A stretch of 64,000 bases of DNA from Pteria penguin. Lineage: Eukaryota > Mollusca > Bivalvia > Pterioida > Pteriidae. The translations under genes and the position numbers were made by a program. Where the stretch lies: the NCBI GenBank assembly GCA_035048485.1, contig CM068590.1:16835798-16899797 (forward strand), written 5' to 3'. Shown here in pieces: positions 1 to 13,831 of the stretch. The first letter of the stretch is position 1. Each line of letters begins with the position of its first letter. Under the pieces are notes generated by a model, which was given only the letters and a program-made list of their open reading frames with translations, was not told the DNA's origin and did not search any database.

Positions 1-2070
1 CATCGGTCCAATTGGCCCGCTGGCAGTGTACGCTTGTTAAAATCGGTCCAAATCTGTCCGCTTCCAGTTAGGGGGATAAATAAGTCTATGGTCAAGTTCA
101 CAAGGTCAAAAATCGTGGCATCGAATGAAAACTCTTATCATGAGAAATTTATATGTGAAGTATCAAAGTCATAACCCTACTGGTTGAAGGATAAAGCCCT
201 ATTTGAATTATTGGGTAAATGAAGCACTTCAACATGCTTTCAGTGTAAAATATGAATGTTTTAAAATCACTCTCCAATGAACAGAAGGTTTTATTATTTT
301 CACACTTGCTTATCTGGTGCACAAAATTATAAGACAAATACACTTCGATTGTATCTAGGCCATCCGAAAGAGAAAAAGACAGACATCGTAATATCTACAA
401 TTCAAGACGAACGAATAAAGCCATCATTGGAATATGCAATGTATTCTCAAATAAAGTAATCAAAAAAAAAAGGTCATATAGTAAGGTATCAATACATTAT
501 AAAGCCATATCCTCAAATAAAACTTGAAAAAATATATCAGGTATAGAAACTTGTAAGGACTTACTAGTTTTGATGCAGTCTATTTTGTGGTTGTATTTTG
601 TACAGCCGCTACCCGATAATGAAGTTTAAAGAAACAATACTAGGAACTTGTGATATCAGCAGTAAGTAACCACCGACAAAATGTCATGCACGTAATAACC
701 AGGTAAGATGACATATCGCCAAAATATGTGTCTTGCTTACTTCTGCAGATATCGCATTATCATACACGCCCTTCAACACAGTCATCATCACAGGCAGGCC
801 TAGGATATGTAGCTGTAGAAATCAATACTGTATGAATAACTCGTAAACTGGAATTGAACAAATCACAGTTCTTATCATAGTTTCTTGCTCATTGGCATTC
901 ATAAAATACCATCAAGGTGCTTAGATTTTAGTATTAGTTCAAGTAAGCGTTATAACTGTTAAAAACTATAATGAAAATTGGACAGAGGAAAAGAGGATCA
1001 ATTTGTATCTTTCGGAAATACGTTACATGCAAATTTATTACAACCATTTGTAATTTCATATTAAATGTCTGCAATGTTTCAGAGACTAAGTGTCCACTTT
1101 GTCACAAATAGAATTTCGTTACAAACGTGCCCATAAGAAGTGAAATTTACTGTACTTTTAAGTACCTTCCAAAGTTGGTCGGAAACGCAAGGTCGATTGC
1201 GCTGTTTTCCCTCCCGCGGGACACTGCGCCGAAATATTCGCTTAATTCGTTATTATGCGCTAATTTTCGAGACCTATCGACAGCGAATAGAAATCGTTGT
1301 AACTGATATAGGAAGAGAGAAGAGTAAGAAAGGCGAAAGCGCAATGAACCAAGTGTTTACGATGATGGATCTCTTAGGGAAAGAGAATATGTATGGTTTT
1401 CTTCTTAAATACCTCTTTTTCTACAAAAAATGTTTAGGCAAAATTGGCGATTGTGCTATCCCACCGATAAAAATGTTCAATACTCCAGACTATATTTCCA
1501 TTTTCCCGAACAATGCTTGAGCGAGGTATTGCCAAATAAGTACAACAATGACAACAACGATATCTCAGACTATCAACAAATGGTTGGGCCAAGGAATGTT
1601 AATAATAATAGCCATCATTACTACTACTACTAATAATAATTACTACTACTTCCAGTACTACTTATACTACTACATGTACTGTAAGTACTATTACTATTTA
1701 TGACGTGAAATTTTCCGGCCGATTGATTGATGTTGTAAGTCACCACTAAATTACATATAAATTGTTATATTAGAGAAAAACATCTACCTGTCTAGTAATT
1801 AATATACAGATGAGTTATAAATGTAAATACAATGAATTGAACATTAATTACAACGGATATGATCTCATTGCTTGTCAAATGAATGACTTACCACGTTTTG
1901 TTGTGTCACTCTCTCACAATGCATGGAAATTTAGGGTCCTATTGGATTTAGTGAAGCTATCAATAGGTTCAACAATACTAATCCCATGGTAAGATAACGG
2001 ATTACAACACTGTATTTGCACAGAGCAAAAGGTATGATTTTAGACCTAGGTGGGAGGAGAACAGTCTCAT
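1..2070. other. Intergenic, nothing recognised
   Basis: AT-rich DNA with short random frames. A small ATT/ACT-rich patch lies at 1600-1680. No exon signals or transposon motifs seen. Confidence 0.5.
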
Positions 2071-2089
2071 CAAAAAAAAAAAAAAAAAA

Positions 2090-2560
2090 AGGACAGAAAA
2101 CAGTTGACCAGGCTGCACATGAAGTAAAAAACGAAGAAGTACCGAATGGTAAACCGTATCTCATAGCCCATGGACAATATCGTGAATAGTGTGATATTCA
2201 GACAAATGCGAACCCCAATAAAATTGAGGTAAAACCAGGTGCCCGGGAGGAGTAAGCGTCCCCTGGTTGCATGAAACACCCGTCGCAAAAGTCCGGCAAC
2301 AACCTTACAAGTCGAGGAAGTAAATACATAAATATACACGCACGAACACAAATAGGAGACAAGAAAACGAAGTCAAAATTTCCCATTGAAGGCAAGAAAT
2401 GCTGAATAACTGAAATTCCGGTGTCGCAAACGCACGTGCACAAGTGTCTGTATATATGTACATAATATGTCAAATAAAGTATAGTCAAAAAGTTAAGATG
2501 GTTATTTTGTATGGCCAGGTCCCAAAATATCGGTTAACATTCTTGAAAGAAGAATCTAAA
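2090..2560 (-). repeat. Noncoding end of Penelope-like family A
   Basis: The segment around 2190-2310 (GAGGTAAAACCAGGTGCCCG type) and 2375-2500 recurs at 7330-7540, 9420-9545, 9600-10110 (opposite strand), 35310-35410 (partial) and 60825-60935. It continues directly into the RT fragment, so it is probably the untranslated end of that element. Confidence 0.6.
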
Positions 2561-2801
2561 ATTGCACTAGATCCCTATATCAAACTTTCTCAGTGACAAT
2601 TTCAAACGTTTCTGAGTATATCCTTGTAAGAGTAGTTTCGTGGCAAAAATCCTCGCTCTCAGGATGAAATTTTCCTATTTAGAACATGCCTTGGAATAGT
2701 GTTTAAGCTGTGAAATGAAGACGCCATATGCGGGAGAGGAAGGTATGTTGCTACTCAGAAAAGGCAAGTTGGGATTAATGAAATTAAAATCGCCACGTTT
2801 G

Positions 2802-3370
2802 TCATAGAGAAGTTACTAATGAACAATCGTCACTAATTGATGGGAGTATATCGAGATATGAAGCAGAAGATGCGCTCTCTGTTGTATCTTTTATTTCGAG
2901 TTCCTTTGGATATATGATGTTGAGGTGATCCTTAAATACAGGGTTGTTAATCGACAAAACGTCATCGATGTATCTGTATGTAAAGTTGAACCGAGATGCT
3001 AATTGTTTATTGCCCTTAGAGAGTAGAGACTGTATGAATTCTACTTCGTAAGAGTACAAAAATATTTCATCCAGAATAGGCGTGCAATTAGTACCCATAG
3101 GAATGCCAGCAATCTGTTGGAACACTTCCCACCAAATATCACAAAAAATATTATCTATAAGAAATTCTAACATTTGGATGATGTTTTTTTCTGTATACTT
3201 GTTGCTGGAATCAGACTGTTCCTTTACAAAATATGTGTCGTTGTGGCCTAAAACGAGATACTTATACCTGTGAATTCCTTTTTTGTTAAAGAAGGCGTTT
3301 TGAATAATTAATGTTATTCTGTTCTTCGGTTTTTGATGAGGAATGATTGTTTAGACTCGAAAAGTCAAAA
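2802..3370 (-). pseudogene. Penelope-like reverse transcriptase fragment
   Basis: The minus strand encodes a run of RT motifs: KYLVLGHNDTYFVKEQSDSS upstream, then MLEFLIDNIF, the signature AGIPMGTNC, FLYSYEVEFIQ, the catalytic YRYIDDVLSINN and EIKDTTESASSASYLDI. The frame is open from 3173 to 2802 and continues upstream through about 3290. This motif set belongs to the GIPMGTNCAP class of reverse transcriptases found in Penelope-like and related elements of aquatic animals. No full N-terminus or endonuclease domain is visible, so it is a fragment. Assignment to Penelope rests on motif recall. Confidence 0.65.
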
Positions 3371-3386
3371 GATTAGATGCTAGTGA

Positions 3387-3690
<304 letters not shown>

Positions 3691-4064
3691 CATACCGAAA
3701 AGACATAATCTATATTATAATGCCATTCACTTTGTTACTTGCTCATGAGATAAATGACTCAGATACCAAGGTTAGATTAGCTGGGTTTTACTCATTAAAT
3801 GATTACTTTGTATAAATATGGATGCCAGTAATATTTCAGTAAAAGCGTGTATTTTGTCAATTGTTCGTTTGTGGTTACTGAATCATCAACCAATTTACCA
3901 TATCATTTTCAGAAAAAAGTTAGCAGTAGTAATGCACACATAGAAATGCAACAATTTAAAGGTCTGGTAACAATGAATCTACATGTGAAGTCCCTATCCT
4001 TGACTTGAAAGGTATATGCACAAAGTATTATAGCCCTATTCCTATTGGTTCAGAATATATACCC

Positions 4065-4463
4065 CAGGGTTGCGTTCAGAATCGTAGGGGCTACGTATAG
4101 CTTTCCCTGCTCGGTAACTGAACGCTCTGCTAGCCTAGCTTAGCAAAACCGAGCCTTAAATTCTTATACTAGCTTTGAAATTCGAAATGGCGGACACTAA
4201 ACGTTTTTGGTTTCTCTTCTCCGTTTTCGCTTGAAAACACCTTTGCTACCGAATCCAAAGTAAAAATTAAATCAGAAACGATAACGAGTTTTATCCATGA
4301 TACGAAACATTGTTCAATCTACTAAAGCGGATAACTCATTGCAAGATGTGAAACTGTTTTAAACCATTTTACTTAGCCGCTAAATGTAGCACAGCGTTCA
4401 GAATGATGTATTATATTAAACCTAGTGGCTAGTCTAGCATCTATGATTCTGAACACACCCCAG
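4065..4463. mobile_element. MITE with 30-bp inverted ends
   Basis: Left end CAGGGTTGCGTTCAGAATCG and inverted right end CTGGGGTGTGTTCAGAATCA; similarity continues for about 30 bp through GCTA..TAGC. 399 bp, noncoding. The CAGGG start recalls hAT-type ends, but no clear 8-bp duplication is seen. Confidence 0.55.
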
Positions 4464-4907
4464 ATTAAATATTTTTCACTGCTTAAATTACGTCGCTGCC
4501 ACATTTGAAGATTGTAACGTCGGACGTGACGTCAACCAGCGTTTACGCTATAGATATGACGTTGTGCCACGGCGCTAGCGTGTTAGAATATTGTGTTATT
4601 TGCATATCTTGATATATCTAATTATATGTTAGCAGTTACTCCTGTATTTTGACTATTAGTTTGAAAATTGACCTTTTTCAGTGTCAACGTAATTCATGTC
4701 AGTAATATTTCGTCATGAAGTTAGCTTTTGGTGAAAAATTGAGGATATTTGCATCCAACTCATTTTGTACAAAAATGTTCTGACCCTCATGATTTATTCG
4801 GTAATGCTTTCTCTTATATTTATATGTATAGACGTTATACATCCTTATGGTGATATTGTTCATGTAGAATAAATATGATCGTACTTTTTTTCTCATATAT
4901 GCTCAAC

Positions 4908-5125
4908 CCCCCCCCCCCAAAAAAAAAAAAAAAAAAAAACAATGAAATTCAATACAACGAAAAGAAACAAACGAAACAACCCCAAAAATATATGAATAAA
5001 ACTGAACAACAAAATAAATAAATAAAAGAAACAAAAAAAAAAAAAAAACCAAAAATCCCGAAAATAAATAGCAAAAAAAAAAAAAAAATAAATAAATAAA
5101 TAAAAACAAAAAAAAAAAAAAAAAA

Positions 5126-5169
<44 letters not shown>

Positions 5170-5172
5170 AAA

Positions 5173-5206
<34 letters not shown>
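4908..5206. repeat. Poly-A rich low-complexity block
   Basis: Successive A runs with short C/T interruptions, preceded by a C run. The long Phe-rich frames on the minus strand are artefacts of it. Confidence 0.95.
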
Positions 5207-5208
<2 letters not shown>

Positions 5209-5585
5209 CACGTTAAAACGCAATCGCACAGCTCGACTGACTCCGGTACCCCACATCGAACCTCGGATGTATGACGGTAGATGATATCCCACTATGCTAG
5301 GCATTTGTGTTGCGGTCATCTGAATACCCTGCTTTTACTTATACTTTGTGGAAGGAAACATAGCCAGGTAATGAATTGTTTTTGATAAACATTCATTGTA
5401 AAGCAAGTGCATTCATGTTGGATCACTTATTGGTGAAATATATACGCGAATTCCTTTGTTGGTCTACTGATATCCAAAAGTGGTATCAGGGGTTATCAGA
5501 CTTAGACAAATTTATACATGCACTATCTATCAAAGATTGTGCTTATCTCAATGCATTATATAAGTCGACATCATTATTTAGAAAA

Positions 5586-5858
5586 GCCGATTTGGACTAG
5601 CGGATAAGGTGCTCAGCTCGTGGTCGAGAAGTCCTGGGTTCGACTCCCGCCCACCGGTGTTCTGTCTTTCGGATGAGACAGTAAAAATCGAGGTGCTGTG
5701 TCACGGTAGGCGTGGTGTGTAAAAGATCCCTCACTGCTTCGGGTGGGTCCGTTGCAAAGGTCTAAACTTGTATGCAATGCATCAGGCAGATACCGTTACC
5801 ATATACGTGAAATAATTGTTTAGTGACGTAAAACAAAAATCAATCCATCCATCAATCA
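5586..5858 (+). repeat. tRNA-headed SINE, family 1
   Basis: Head with A-box-like GACTAGCGGATAAGG and B-box GGTTCGACTCCC, then a body with TCTTTCGGATGAGACAGTAA and CCCTCACTGCTTCGGGTGGG, ending in a CAATCCATCCATCAATCAG-type tail. Full-length and shared with 10201, 33697 and 52130. Confidence 0.85.
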
Positions 5859-5859
5859 G

Positions 5860-7110
5860 TACTTGGAACTGTATTTTCTTAGTATCCCTTCTGTAAATGA
5901 TAAAAGACTAAAATATTTTCCATATAGCGCTTATGCATAATTTGAGAAATGATCAAACAAAGTATGTGTTGATTCAAAAATTAATCTTTACAAAATGTAT
6001 GTATTTATATGTATATAATTAATTCTCTATATTCATTTGGAAAATTTACATATGTAAATACCCAACGAGAAACCTCTGGTATCTTTTACGTATAGATATC
6101 TACTGTTGCATCGGTTGTTACTATCTTATGCGAAATTATTGTAACTAACTGATCATAACCAGTATACCGATTGAAATATGACTGTTTACTTATGCGCCTA
6201 TATATTTTAACATTTACGCAGAAAAAGTATATGTAGTATATGTGTTGTATTTGTATAGACCGTTAATACAGCTAAGCGTAAAAATAGGTATAAAAAAGGG
6301 TCTCGCTTTTATTCAAACCCACGATGCACTTTGGTAACACAACATACAAATAAGGTGATGTAAAACTTCTGGGTCATGAACATTTTTGCACACAATGACT
6401 GGGACTGGACAAGTACTTCACCAGGACCATGACAGAGGACCTTGTGGACACCTAACAGCTTGGGATTTACAGAAATGATATTTTTTCTTCGTACATTTAT
6501 CTCTTAGTATGATAAATATAGATTTTTTTTTATCGATGAAATAGAAATCAGAGAAAAAAAATGGTACGTATGTTTTCTGTTTGGATGACGAACAAATCGC
6601 AATCTCCACTTCCCCTTCCATTTATACATGAAAAATTGTTAAATCAGATGACGTCACAATAATTTACACTTCGGTCATACCTAAGACAAATAATAAAAAT
6701 GTGCTGCGACGTCACAAAATTCAATACATATTCCTCGAAAGTGGTGCGCCAATACATAGGCGTTTCAAAAGATTTTGGAAGGTGGGAGGAGGTGGGTGGC
6801 GCAGCAACCCTAGAAATGGTCGAAAATAACGTTTATGAACCCGAAAATTACATTTTGCGACAAAGAAAAAAATGGAGGGGAGGGGGGGGGCGTTGAAACC
6901 TCTGCAAACTCCTCCTATAACTCCGCAAAAGCAATATTAGCCTGAGATGGAAAAGTAATTTGAAATAATCTGTTGGTTCAGCTTTTTGTTGTGGCATGAG
7001 ACACAAGGTTGAATTTTCTAGAAAAACAACGCGCCTTTGAGGCTCCGGTGGCAACACTATACCCCAAATGTTAGCCATTTCTATTTGTCCTCAACGCAAT
7101 TTTTTAAAAC
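5860..7110. other. Intergenic, mostly unassigned
   Basis: 6740-6920 resembles a dispersed repeat also seen near 53500-53690 (AGGCG...TTTTGGA, GGTCGAAAAT, purine-rich GGGGGGCG block). The rest shows nothing clear. Confidence 0.35.
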
Positions 7111-7115
7111 TTAAA

Positions 7116-7295
7116 TTAGGAGCAGGCTTGGTGTAGTGGTTAAGCGCTTGGCTTACGGCGCCGACGTTCCGGGTTCGATTCCCGGACTGGGCCACTATGC
7201 TTAAGATGTTGGTTACCTCCTGCTTCCCTGTCGCGAAATAACTAAAAAATGTTGAAAGCGAGGTAAAACACCAATTTACCAATAAAATTAAAATA
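7116..7295 (+). repeat. tRNA-headed SINE, family 2
   Basis: Head with TGGTGTAGTGGTTAAGCGCT (A-box) and GGGTTCGATTCCCGG (B-box), a short body with GGTTACCTCCTGCTTCCC and an AAACACCAATTTACCAATAA end. The body differs from family 1. Confidence 0.75.
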
Positions 7296-7329
7296 AAAGC
7301 ATGACGGTGAACGAAAATAAATTTGAAAA

Positions 7330-8040
7330 TTTACGAAGTAAAATTTTCCCATTCAAGGCAAGAAATGCTGAATAACTGAAATTCCGGTGTCGGAAACGCA
7401 CGTGCACAAGTGTCTGTATATATGTACATATTATATCAAATAAAGTATATTCAAAAAGTTAAGATGGTTATTTTGTATGGCCAGGTCACAAAATATCGGT
7501 TAACATTCCTGAAAGAGAAAACTGAAATTTCACTAGATCCTTATATCGACCTATCAAGAATTCTCGCTCTGAGGACATAATTTTCTTACTTAGAACATGC
7601 CCTGGAATAGTGTATAAGTTGTGAAATGAAGACGCCATATGTGGAAGAGGAAGGTATGTTGCTACTCAGAAAAGGCAAGTTGGGAATAATGAAATTGAAA
7701 TCGTCACGTTTGTCATAGAGAGGTTTCTAATGAACCATCGTCACTAATTGATTGGAGTATATCGAGGTATGAAGCAGAAGATGCGCTCTCTGTTGTATCT
7801 TTATCTCGAGTCCATTTGGATATATGATGGTGATCCTTAAATACAGGGTTGTTAATAGACAAAACGTCACCGATGTATCTGTATGTAAAGTTGTGGCCTA
7901 AAACGAGATATCTATATCTGAAAATTCCTTTTTTGTTAAAGAAAGCGTTTTGAATAAGTGATTATTCTGTTCTTTAGTATTGATGATGATTGGTTGTTTA
8001 AAGAGTCGAAAAGTCAAAAGATTTTATGCTAGTGACATAA
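7330..8040 (-). mobile_element. Penelope-like family A copy with RT core deleted
   Basis: Near-colinear with 2370-3385, but the stretch matching about 3000-3245, which encodes the GIPMGTNC and neighbouring motifs, is missing. Matching landmarks include GCTACTCAGAAAAGGCAAGT and the CCTAAAACGAGATA motif. Confidence 0.65.
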
Positions 8041-8436
8041 TTGAAAATAGGAGATTTTAAGTGTTCTAAAAGTTCCTTGGAATTCTTTAGGATCCACATC
8101 TGATTGATTCCACTTCTCGAGTAGGCAGTAGAGCAGTATGTCTGAAGACCATGTTTGATTTCTGTTCAAATTTTGGTGAGTAACATGGAAAGAGGCTTGG
8201 TGGAACACAGTCAAAATAAACACAGTCAAAAACAAAAATACAAATCGATTGACAAAACACAAGATAACCACGAATTCTTTTTACATACACATTGGGACTT
8301 TCTGTCAACTGATATTGTCAATTGAACAGGCGGGACTTTTCATAAAATCTTATCCGAGTATACGGTCAATTCCTATATTTGCCACAACACCATCCAGATT
8401 CATTGAAATTTTTATGACAGTAGTCACAGTTGCCAT

Positions 8437-9131
8437 TCATTTCACCAAGAGCGATGGGTCATCTGCAACTGGAATATTTGCCTCCAATTTGTGAAATAGT
8501 TTATGTTTACAAAGCGTGGATAAAAATACGTGCACCGTATCTATAAGTAACCTGACCTTTTTGCCATTTGCTTCAGCGCCAATGAGTATGCATGTTTGTC
8601 TTGTCATGTTTCCACTTCTTAATGAGTCTAAGGATATTTCAGGTACGTCCTGAGGTGGGTCCTGATGATTATTTTCTCCCTTTTCATTTTGCTTGTTTTT
8701 TTTTAATAAACTCGCGTTTGTATGCCCCTCTTTGGCACAACAGACGCATTTCTCATCTGGGCGCTTCATTTCCTTTCTTCACGAGTCAGTTTAAGCACCG
8801 TGGGAATTTCGCTGGTTATGTCGTTTTTCTGACAATGGTTCCGACTACCTTTTGTTGTCATTTTTCTGAATTGATAAACGCATTAAGCTTGACTCGAAGA
8901 TGGACTGGCATCATGCAAGTTCTTCTTGGTCCTAAGGTCCACAGATGTACTGTACAGCACAAGTGTGAAATACCTTTTTGCCAGCGTTACTCTCACTTCA
9001 AACGAAAGCTTTGCGTAGACAAGGTTCGTCAAAGCTGCTTGTCTTTTACATCTGTGTCCTTTACAAGTCCATTTGATAAGGCATATTTTTTGTGGAGTTA
9101 TACAAATACGTTTCCCAAAACTGTTGAGCAC
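8437..9131 (-). pseudogene. LTR-retrotransposon gag-pol scrap
   Basis: Minus frame 8769-8437 shows a decayed zinc knuckle (CVCCAKEGHTNAS, last Cys lost), a Gln/Asn/Lys linker and a protease-like strand RLLIDTVHVFLSTL, where the usual DTG has become DTV. Frame 9131-8883 upstream looks like gag C-terminal sequence. Different from the element at 19737-29812. Superfamily (Ty3 or BEL) is unclear. Confidence 0.45.
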
Positions 9132-9419
9132 TCCCTCTCATTGTAACAGCTAGGGACATATCTTTTAATCCTGATCCCACTCAAGTTGTTGTGAACATAT
9201 CTGAAATAAAAGGCAACCGATCGGTCTTTGAACAGTTCTTGGTTGATACTCGTAATGTGGCATAATGGCTTCTTGTTCAGTTTTCAGGATGTAATATACG
9301 AATTTTCGATACTTAAAATGCTATTGTATTATAAATTTTAGTATTCAATGTAAATAAAAAATCAATTCACGTTTGCAATAAGATTTTTTTCATATGAAAG
9401 TAAACAAGGAAGGAGTACA

Positions 9420-10110
9420 ACAGGATAAACCACATCTCGAAGTCCATCGTTTAAAATGACAATATTGTGCATAATGTCATATTCAGACAATGCGAGCAAC
9501 ATTTAAATTGAAGTGAGACCAGGTGCCTGGAAGGAATAAGGACAAAATCTGAATATGAAATGGTATTTTGGGTATCCATTGTGTATCTTATCTAGTGATT
9601 TGTGTTTTTTGTTTTGTTTTACTCATTCTAAGTTCTATGGTAGATATAGGGATCTAGTGCAATTTTAAATTCCTCTTTCAAAAATGTTAACCGATATTTT
9701 GGGACCTGACCATGCAAAATAGCCATCTTAACTTTTTGAATATACTTGGTTTAACATTATATGTACATATATACAGACACTTGTGCACGTGCGTTTCCGA
9801 CACCGGAATTTCAGTTAGGCAACATTTCTTGCCTTGAATGGGAAAATGTTACTTCGTTTTCTGTCTCCTTCTTGGGTCCGTGCGTGTATATCTATGTATT
9901 TACCTCCTGGACTTGATAGGTTGTTGCAGGACTTTTGCAACGGGTGTTGCATGCAACCAGGGGACACTTACTCCCCTCGGGCACCTGGCCTCACCTCGAT
10001 TTTATTGGGGTTCGCATCTGTCTAAATGTGACACTATTCATGATATTGTCCTTTTCTTCCATGGATTATGAGATATGTTTTACCCTTCGGTACTTCTTCG
10101 TTTTTTACAC
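9420..10110. repeat. Inverted pair of family A ends
   Basis: 9420-9545 (minus sense) and about 9930-10110 (plus sense) are inverted copies of the same repeat end, with 9600-9880 matching the reverse complement of 2340-2590. The best reading is two family members joined or a rearranged copy. Confidence 0.5.
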
Positions 10111-10200
10111 TTTAAACATTCATTAATAGTGCTTTAGTTACGTATGTAATTGCATATCTTGCTACATATATATTCCACATGGACCATGTTGTAATATGGT

Positions 10201-10479
10201 AAGCCGGTGTCCTAGTGCATAAGGTGCTCGGCTCGTGATCGAGAAGTCTCGGATTCGACTCCCGCCCTGAGCACACCGGTGTTCTGTCTTTCGGATGAGA
10301 CAGTAAAAACCGAGGTCCTGTGGTACGGTAGGCGTGGCACGTAAAAGATCCCTCACTGCTTCGGGTGGGTCTGTTGCAAAAGCCTAAATTTGTATGCAAT
10401 GCATCAGGCAGATGCCGTCACCATATACGTGGATTAATCATGGAATGACGTAAAACAATAATCAATCAATCAATCTATC
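10201..10479 (+). repeat. tRNA-headed SINE, family 1
   Basis: Same head-body-tail order as 5586-5858; the B-box reads GGATTCGACTCCC and the tail is repeated CAAT. Confidence 0.85.
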
Positions 10480-12230
10480 AAATGTAATATGGTAGTATAA
10501 AAATGTGAAACGACATCTGAATTTACCGTATGACATAAAAACCAATAATACGCAGGCACATTAAAACTTGACTATTATACAGTTTCGGTATTGGATTAGA
10601 ACGATCACGTGCAAAGACAATCGCAGTTGAATGTGTTCGATCCGTTTTCTTGCTAACCTTCCCGTTGCCACCAGCATGCAAACTTAACCAGGCACCTGAT
10701 CTCACTTCCACTCCTATGTATAGGATCTTTGGATTTATACATTTTTCTCCTTATTTGACTCAGTCTCTTTTCTGTGTGGTGTGTGATCGATTGAAAAATA
10801 AAACAAACTCAGCAGCGGCGTGCTGTACTACGGAGGTTATTGATATATCCCTGGTAAATATCACAATAACAAATAGAAGAGAAAAATAAAAACTAAACGA
10901 AAGTCTCTAGAACTATAACTACATAAATAAATAGATAAATAATAATAATAATTAATTAAATAATTAAATGAATAAACAAACAATGAATATATATTTGAGC
11001 ATGATATGTCTCAATACCTCTTGTGCAGAAAGCGATTTTTATACACCAGTACAGGTATACTAAACAAGACACCTACAGTGTCAGGTGATGACTTTTAGGC
11101 TTAATGCCTCCTCCTTTTACCAATAATTTACATACAAAATTAACATATACTAAGTGAACTTTTGTTTTACTATAAAATAGATCAGCGTAATATAGCAAAT
11201 TTCAGAGTGCAGTATCTTTCCTTAACTTCAATTCGTACGCGTTTAGTTGTAGCTTTTTCATTCAAATGATATAAGTACATTTTGCCCTATCCAATTATTT
11301 AGTAGTTACAAATTTAGTCGATATTCAAGTATGTTATAGCAAATACTTAAAATAGCAACGTTTATGTTAAAATATGTCCGTGTTACAACGTAATTGTCTT
11401 TTGTTACATCGCTACTCACTTAAATTGCATCTACCTTTCCACAATAAAATGCTACTAACAATAAATTGACATTGATTTGACAAATATTGACTCAACAAAC
11501 ATATCTATCTCCCGTATTTATTTTCAAAATGACTTGCATTGAACTATATATTCAAGTATACAGTGTCATATATAGTAGACACCAGAGGATCCAAAACCAT
11601 AGCATAATTACATAGAATCCATATAACTTTTTTTGTTCTCTTTTTTATACCCCATACTAAAGTGCCTTTATCAGAAAACAACAACACACAGGTGGGATCT
11701 TTGAAATTGCTTTATTTTACACCGAAATGTCTTTGTTTTACATTTGTTCTTTAAATTGTCATCGGCTCTCTATTACGTAATGAATATCCGGTTGTTCGAC
11801 GCCGTAAATATCGCCCGTAATTTCATTTAGCTTTTTATTTGTCATATAAATTGGGAGTCATAATTAACAGTACGTTCATATGTATGAGGGAACAAAGTAT
11901 GTTTAGTAAGAGTAATTTTTTTATTATTAGCAAATTTATAGCATCATTTCAACAATGACTAATAAAGTTTAGGGCAAAAATTGAACTTCACATTTCAAAA
12001 GTGAGGCAATTTGTTTCACGCATTATAGTACCATTTAATTTTTTTATATATAATTATTAAGTAAACTACATCAATTAAGTTCGATTTCTGTCGCAATTCC
12101 TCTGGTGATAGTAATATTTTGGAATACATGCAACAACTGAATCACTTTATGATAAGTTATAGAAAACAATTATTACAGCGTATGATTTTATGGGCTTATA
12201 TTAGATTATTATGTTAGAGTTTTGCAGAGT
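10480..12230. other. Intergenic, nothing recognised
   Basis: Very AT-rich sequence without coding motifs or clear repeats. Confidence 0.5.
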
Positions 12231-12540
12231 TTTAGGGTTAACCTGAGGTTTTCAGTATCATCAGAGTTTTGCAGGGTCGTCATTGTTTTTCAATGCAGTT
12301 TTCAGAGGTTTGCACTCTCAAACTAAGGAATATCTCCTTCATGCATATCTTTGTACTTAGATTGATTCTTCGGTTCACTTTTCGGTCACTTTGGTTTCAA
12401 CCCTACTCTTCAAATATTTAAATCTTATATGAATTCCATTCATTCGGTCACGAGCATCACTGAAGAGACATAAGTTGTCGAAATGCGCATGTGGTGCACA
12501 ACATTGGAGGTATATATGTTCTATATTTATTATTAAGGCC
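12230..12540 (+). repeat. Family B repeat end with hammerhead
   Basis: About 300 bp that recurs at 51355-51560 (plus) and 58385-58600 (minus), with shared text such as the ATCTCC-TTCATGCAT block and a TTCACTTTTCGGTCA block, each ending in the hammerhead motif. Confidence 0.55.
12454..12497 (+). ncRNA. Hammerhead ribozyme copy, cleavage base mutated
   Basis: GCATCA, CTGAAGA, GACATAAGTTGTC, GAA, ATGCGCAT, then G, then TGGTGC. Core and stems match the copy at 58390-58433, but the cleavage-site base is G, which the NUH rule forbids. Predicted inactive. Confidence 0.75.
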
Positions 12541-13768
12541 GTCAGGGGTTATCAATGTTTTTCAGGGTAGACTTTAGTCTTTTTCAGAGTGTTTTTGTCT
12601 CTTTTCTGTCATTCTCTTGTCTGATCATAATGTCAGCAGTAATATTTTATTTCGACCTTTGGAATATTTACAATAACGAATCTCCAAAATTTCACGGTAA
12701 ATCAGAAAAATGTCTCAGAAGTTGACATATTGTTCTTATAAATCTACATACTGTACTTCTTGTTATTTAACACAGTTGTCTTTTCAAAAAAAAATCATAA
12801 TCAACTTTTACAGTTTAGATATATATTTTCAACATCAGATTTTTTCATGGCGTTAATGCTTTCTGTATATGTTTTAATGCTTTATCATCCTCAAGCACGG
12901 CTCTTGAACTGATTGTCAAAGCAGATTTATGAGGAATCAGATAAATCCGAAAAGCGAGAATAAAATTATGTCGCTATATATAGTAATATGTACACATAAA
13001 TGCAAATAATGGAAGAAAGTAGCACGGTTAAAGAAAACTGTTTACGAAATTTTATCACTGAATATGGATCTTTGTAATCTGGAGAAAGGATAGAATTGCC
13101 TGAATATCGTAAGTTTTCATATTTCTTATATCTCATTTGCATGGAGATGGCAGGGTTTGTCACCAGTACAACTGAACACACGATATCATTTGTACATTAT
13201 GATATATGTTATACCTGGTCATATTAAAATATCTGATAACTAGTACATGTAAAATTATTTGTTCATTCAACTTTTGTTTATTTATTTACGCACGGTTAGG
13301 TGGATTTTCGTGGCAAAATACACACAACATAATAGTATCATGCGATCTCTTGTTATAGCTAACTTGGTATTAGTTATGTATCTTACTTCAAAATATGAAG
13401 AAAATAAAAAATAGATATATATAAAGATAATTACTTCTGTTTACCTCTCGGTATTGTCTTTGTGGCTCTTCGATTAAATGTCACAGCCGCATGACTCCGC
13501 CTGTTACTTTGATACCGTGAGTGAGAGTTTTGTTTGGGCAATTGTGTTAGACGCTCATTTAGTATTTATAGAATATATGGGAGCGAGGTTCACACGGGTT
13601 GACCTCGTTCCCTTAAAAAAATTCAAAACATTTCGGCGGATTACAAATTTATTACTAAAGCTACAAGAAATTCTTGTTCAAAAAGGGGGATGGGGAAGAT
13701 TAAAAATAAGGATTTAGTATCGTGCCATTTCAAAAACCTTCTAGAGGAATATTACGCTGGAAGACATA

Positions 13769-13770
<2 letters not shown>
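12540..13770. other. Intergenic, nothing recognised
   Basis: No motif-bearing frame on either strand. Confidence 0.5.

Positions 13771-13829
<59 letters not shown>
13771..13829. repeat. (GT)n microsatellite
   Basis: About 29 uninterrupted GT units. Confidence 0.95.

Positions 13830-13831
<2 letters not shown>

Noticed and set aside
4893..5319. Long Phe-rich minus-strand frames
   Set aside because: They are translations of poly-A runs; no normal composition or motif.
10201..10270. tRNA-like A-box/B-box sequences (also at 5586, 7116, 33900, 52130, 3600)
   Set aside because: Poor cloverleaf, and each is followed by a shared SINE body, so they are SINE heads and not tRNA genes.
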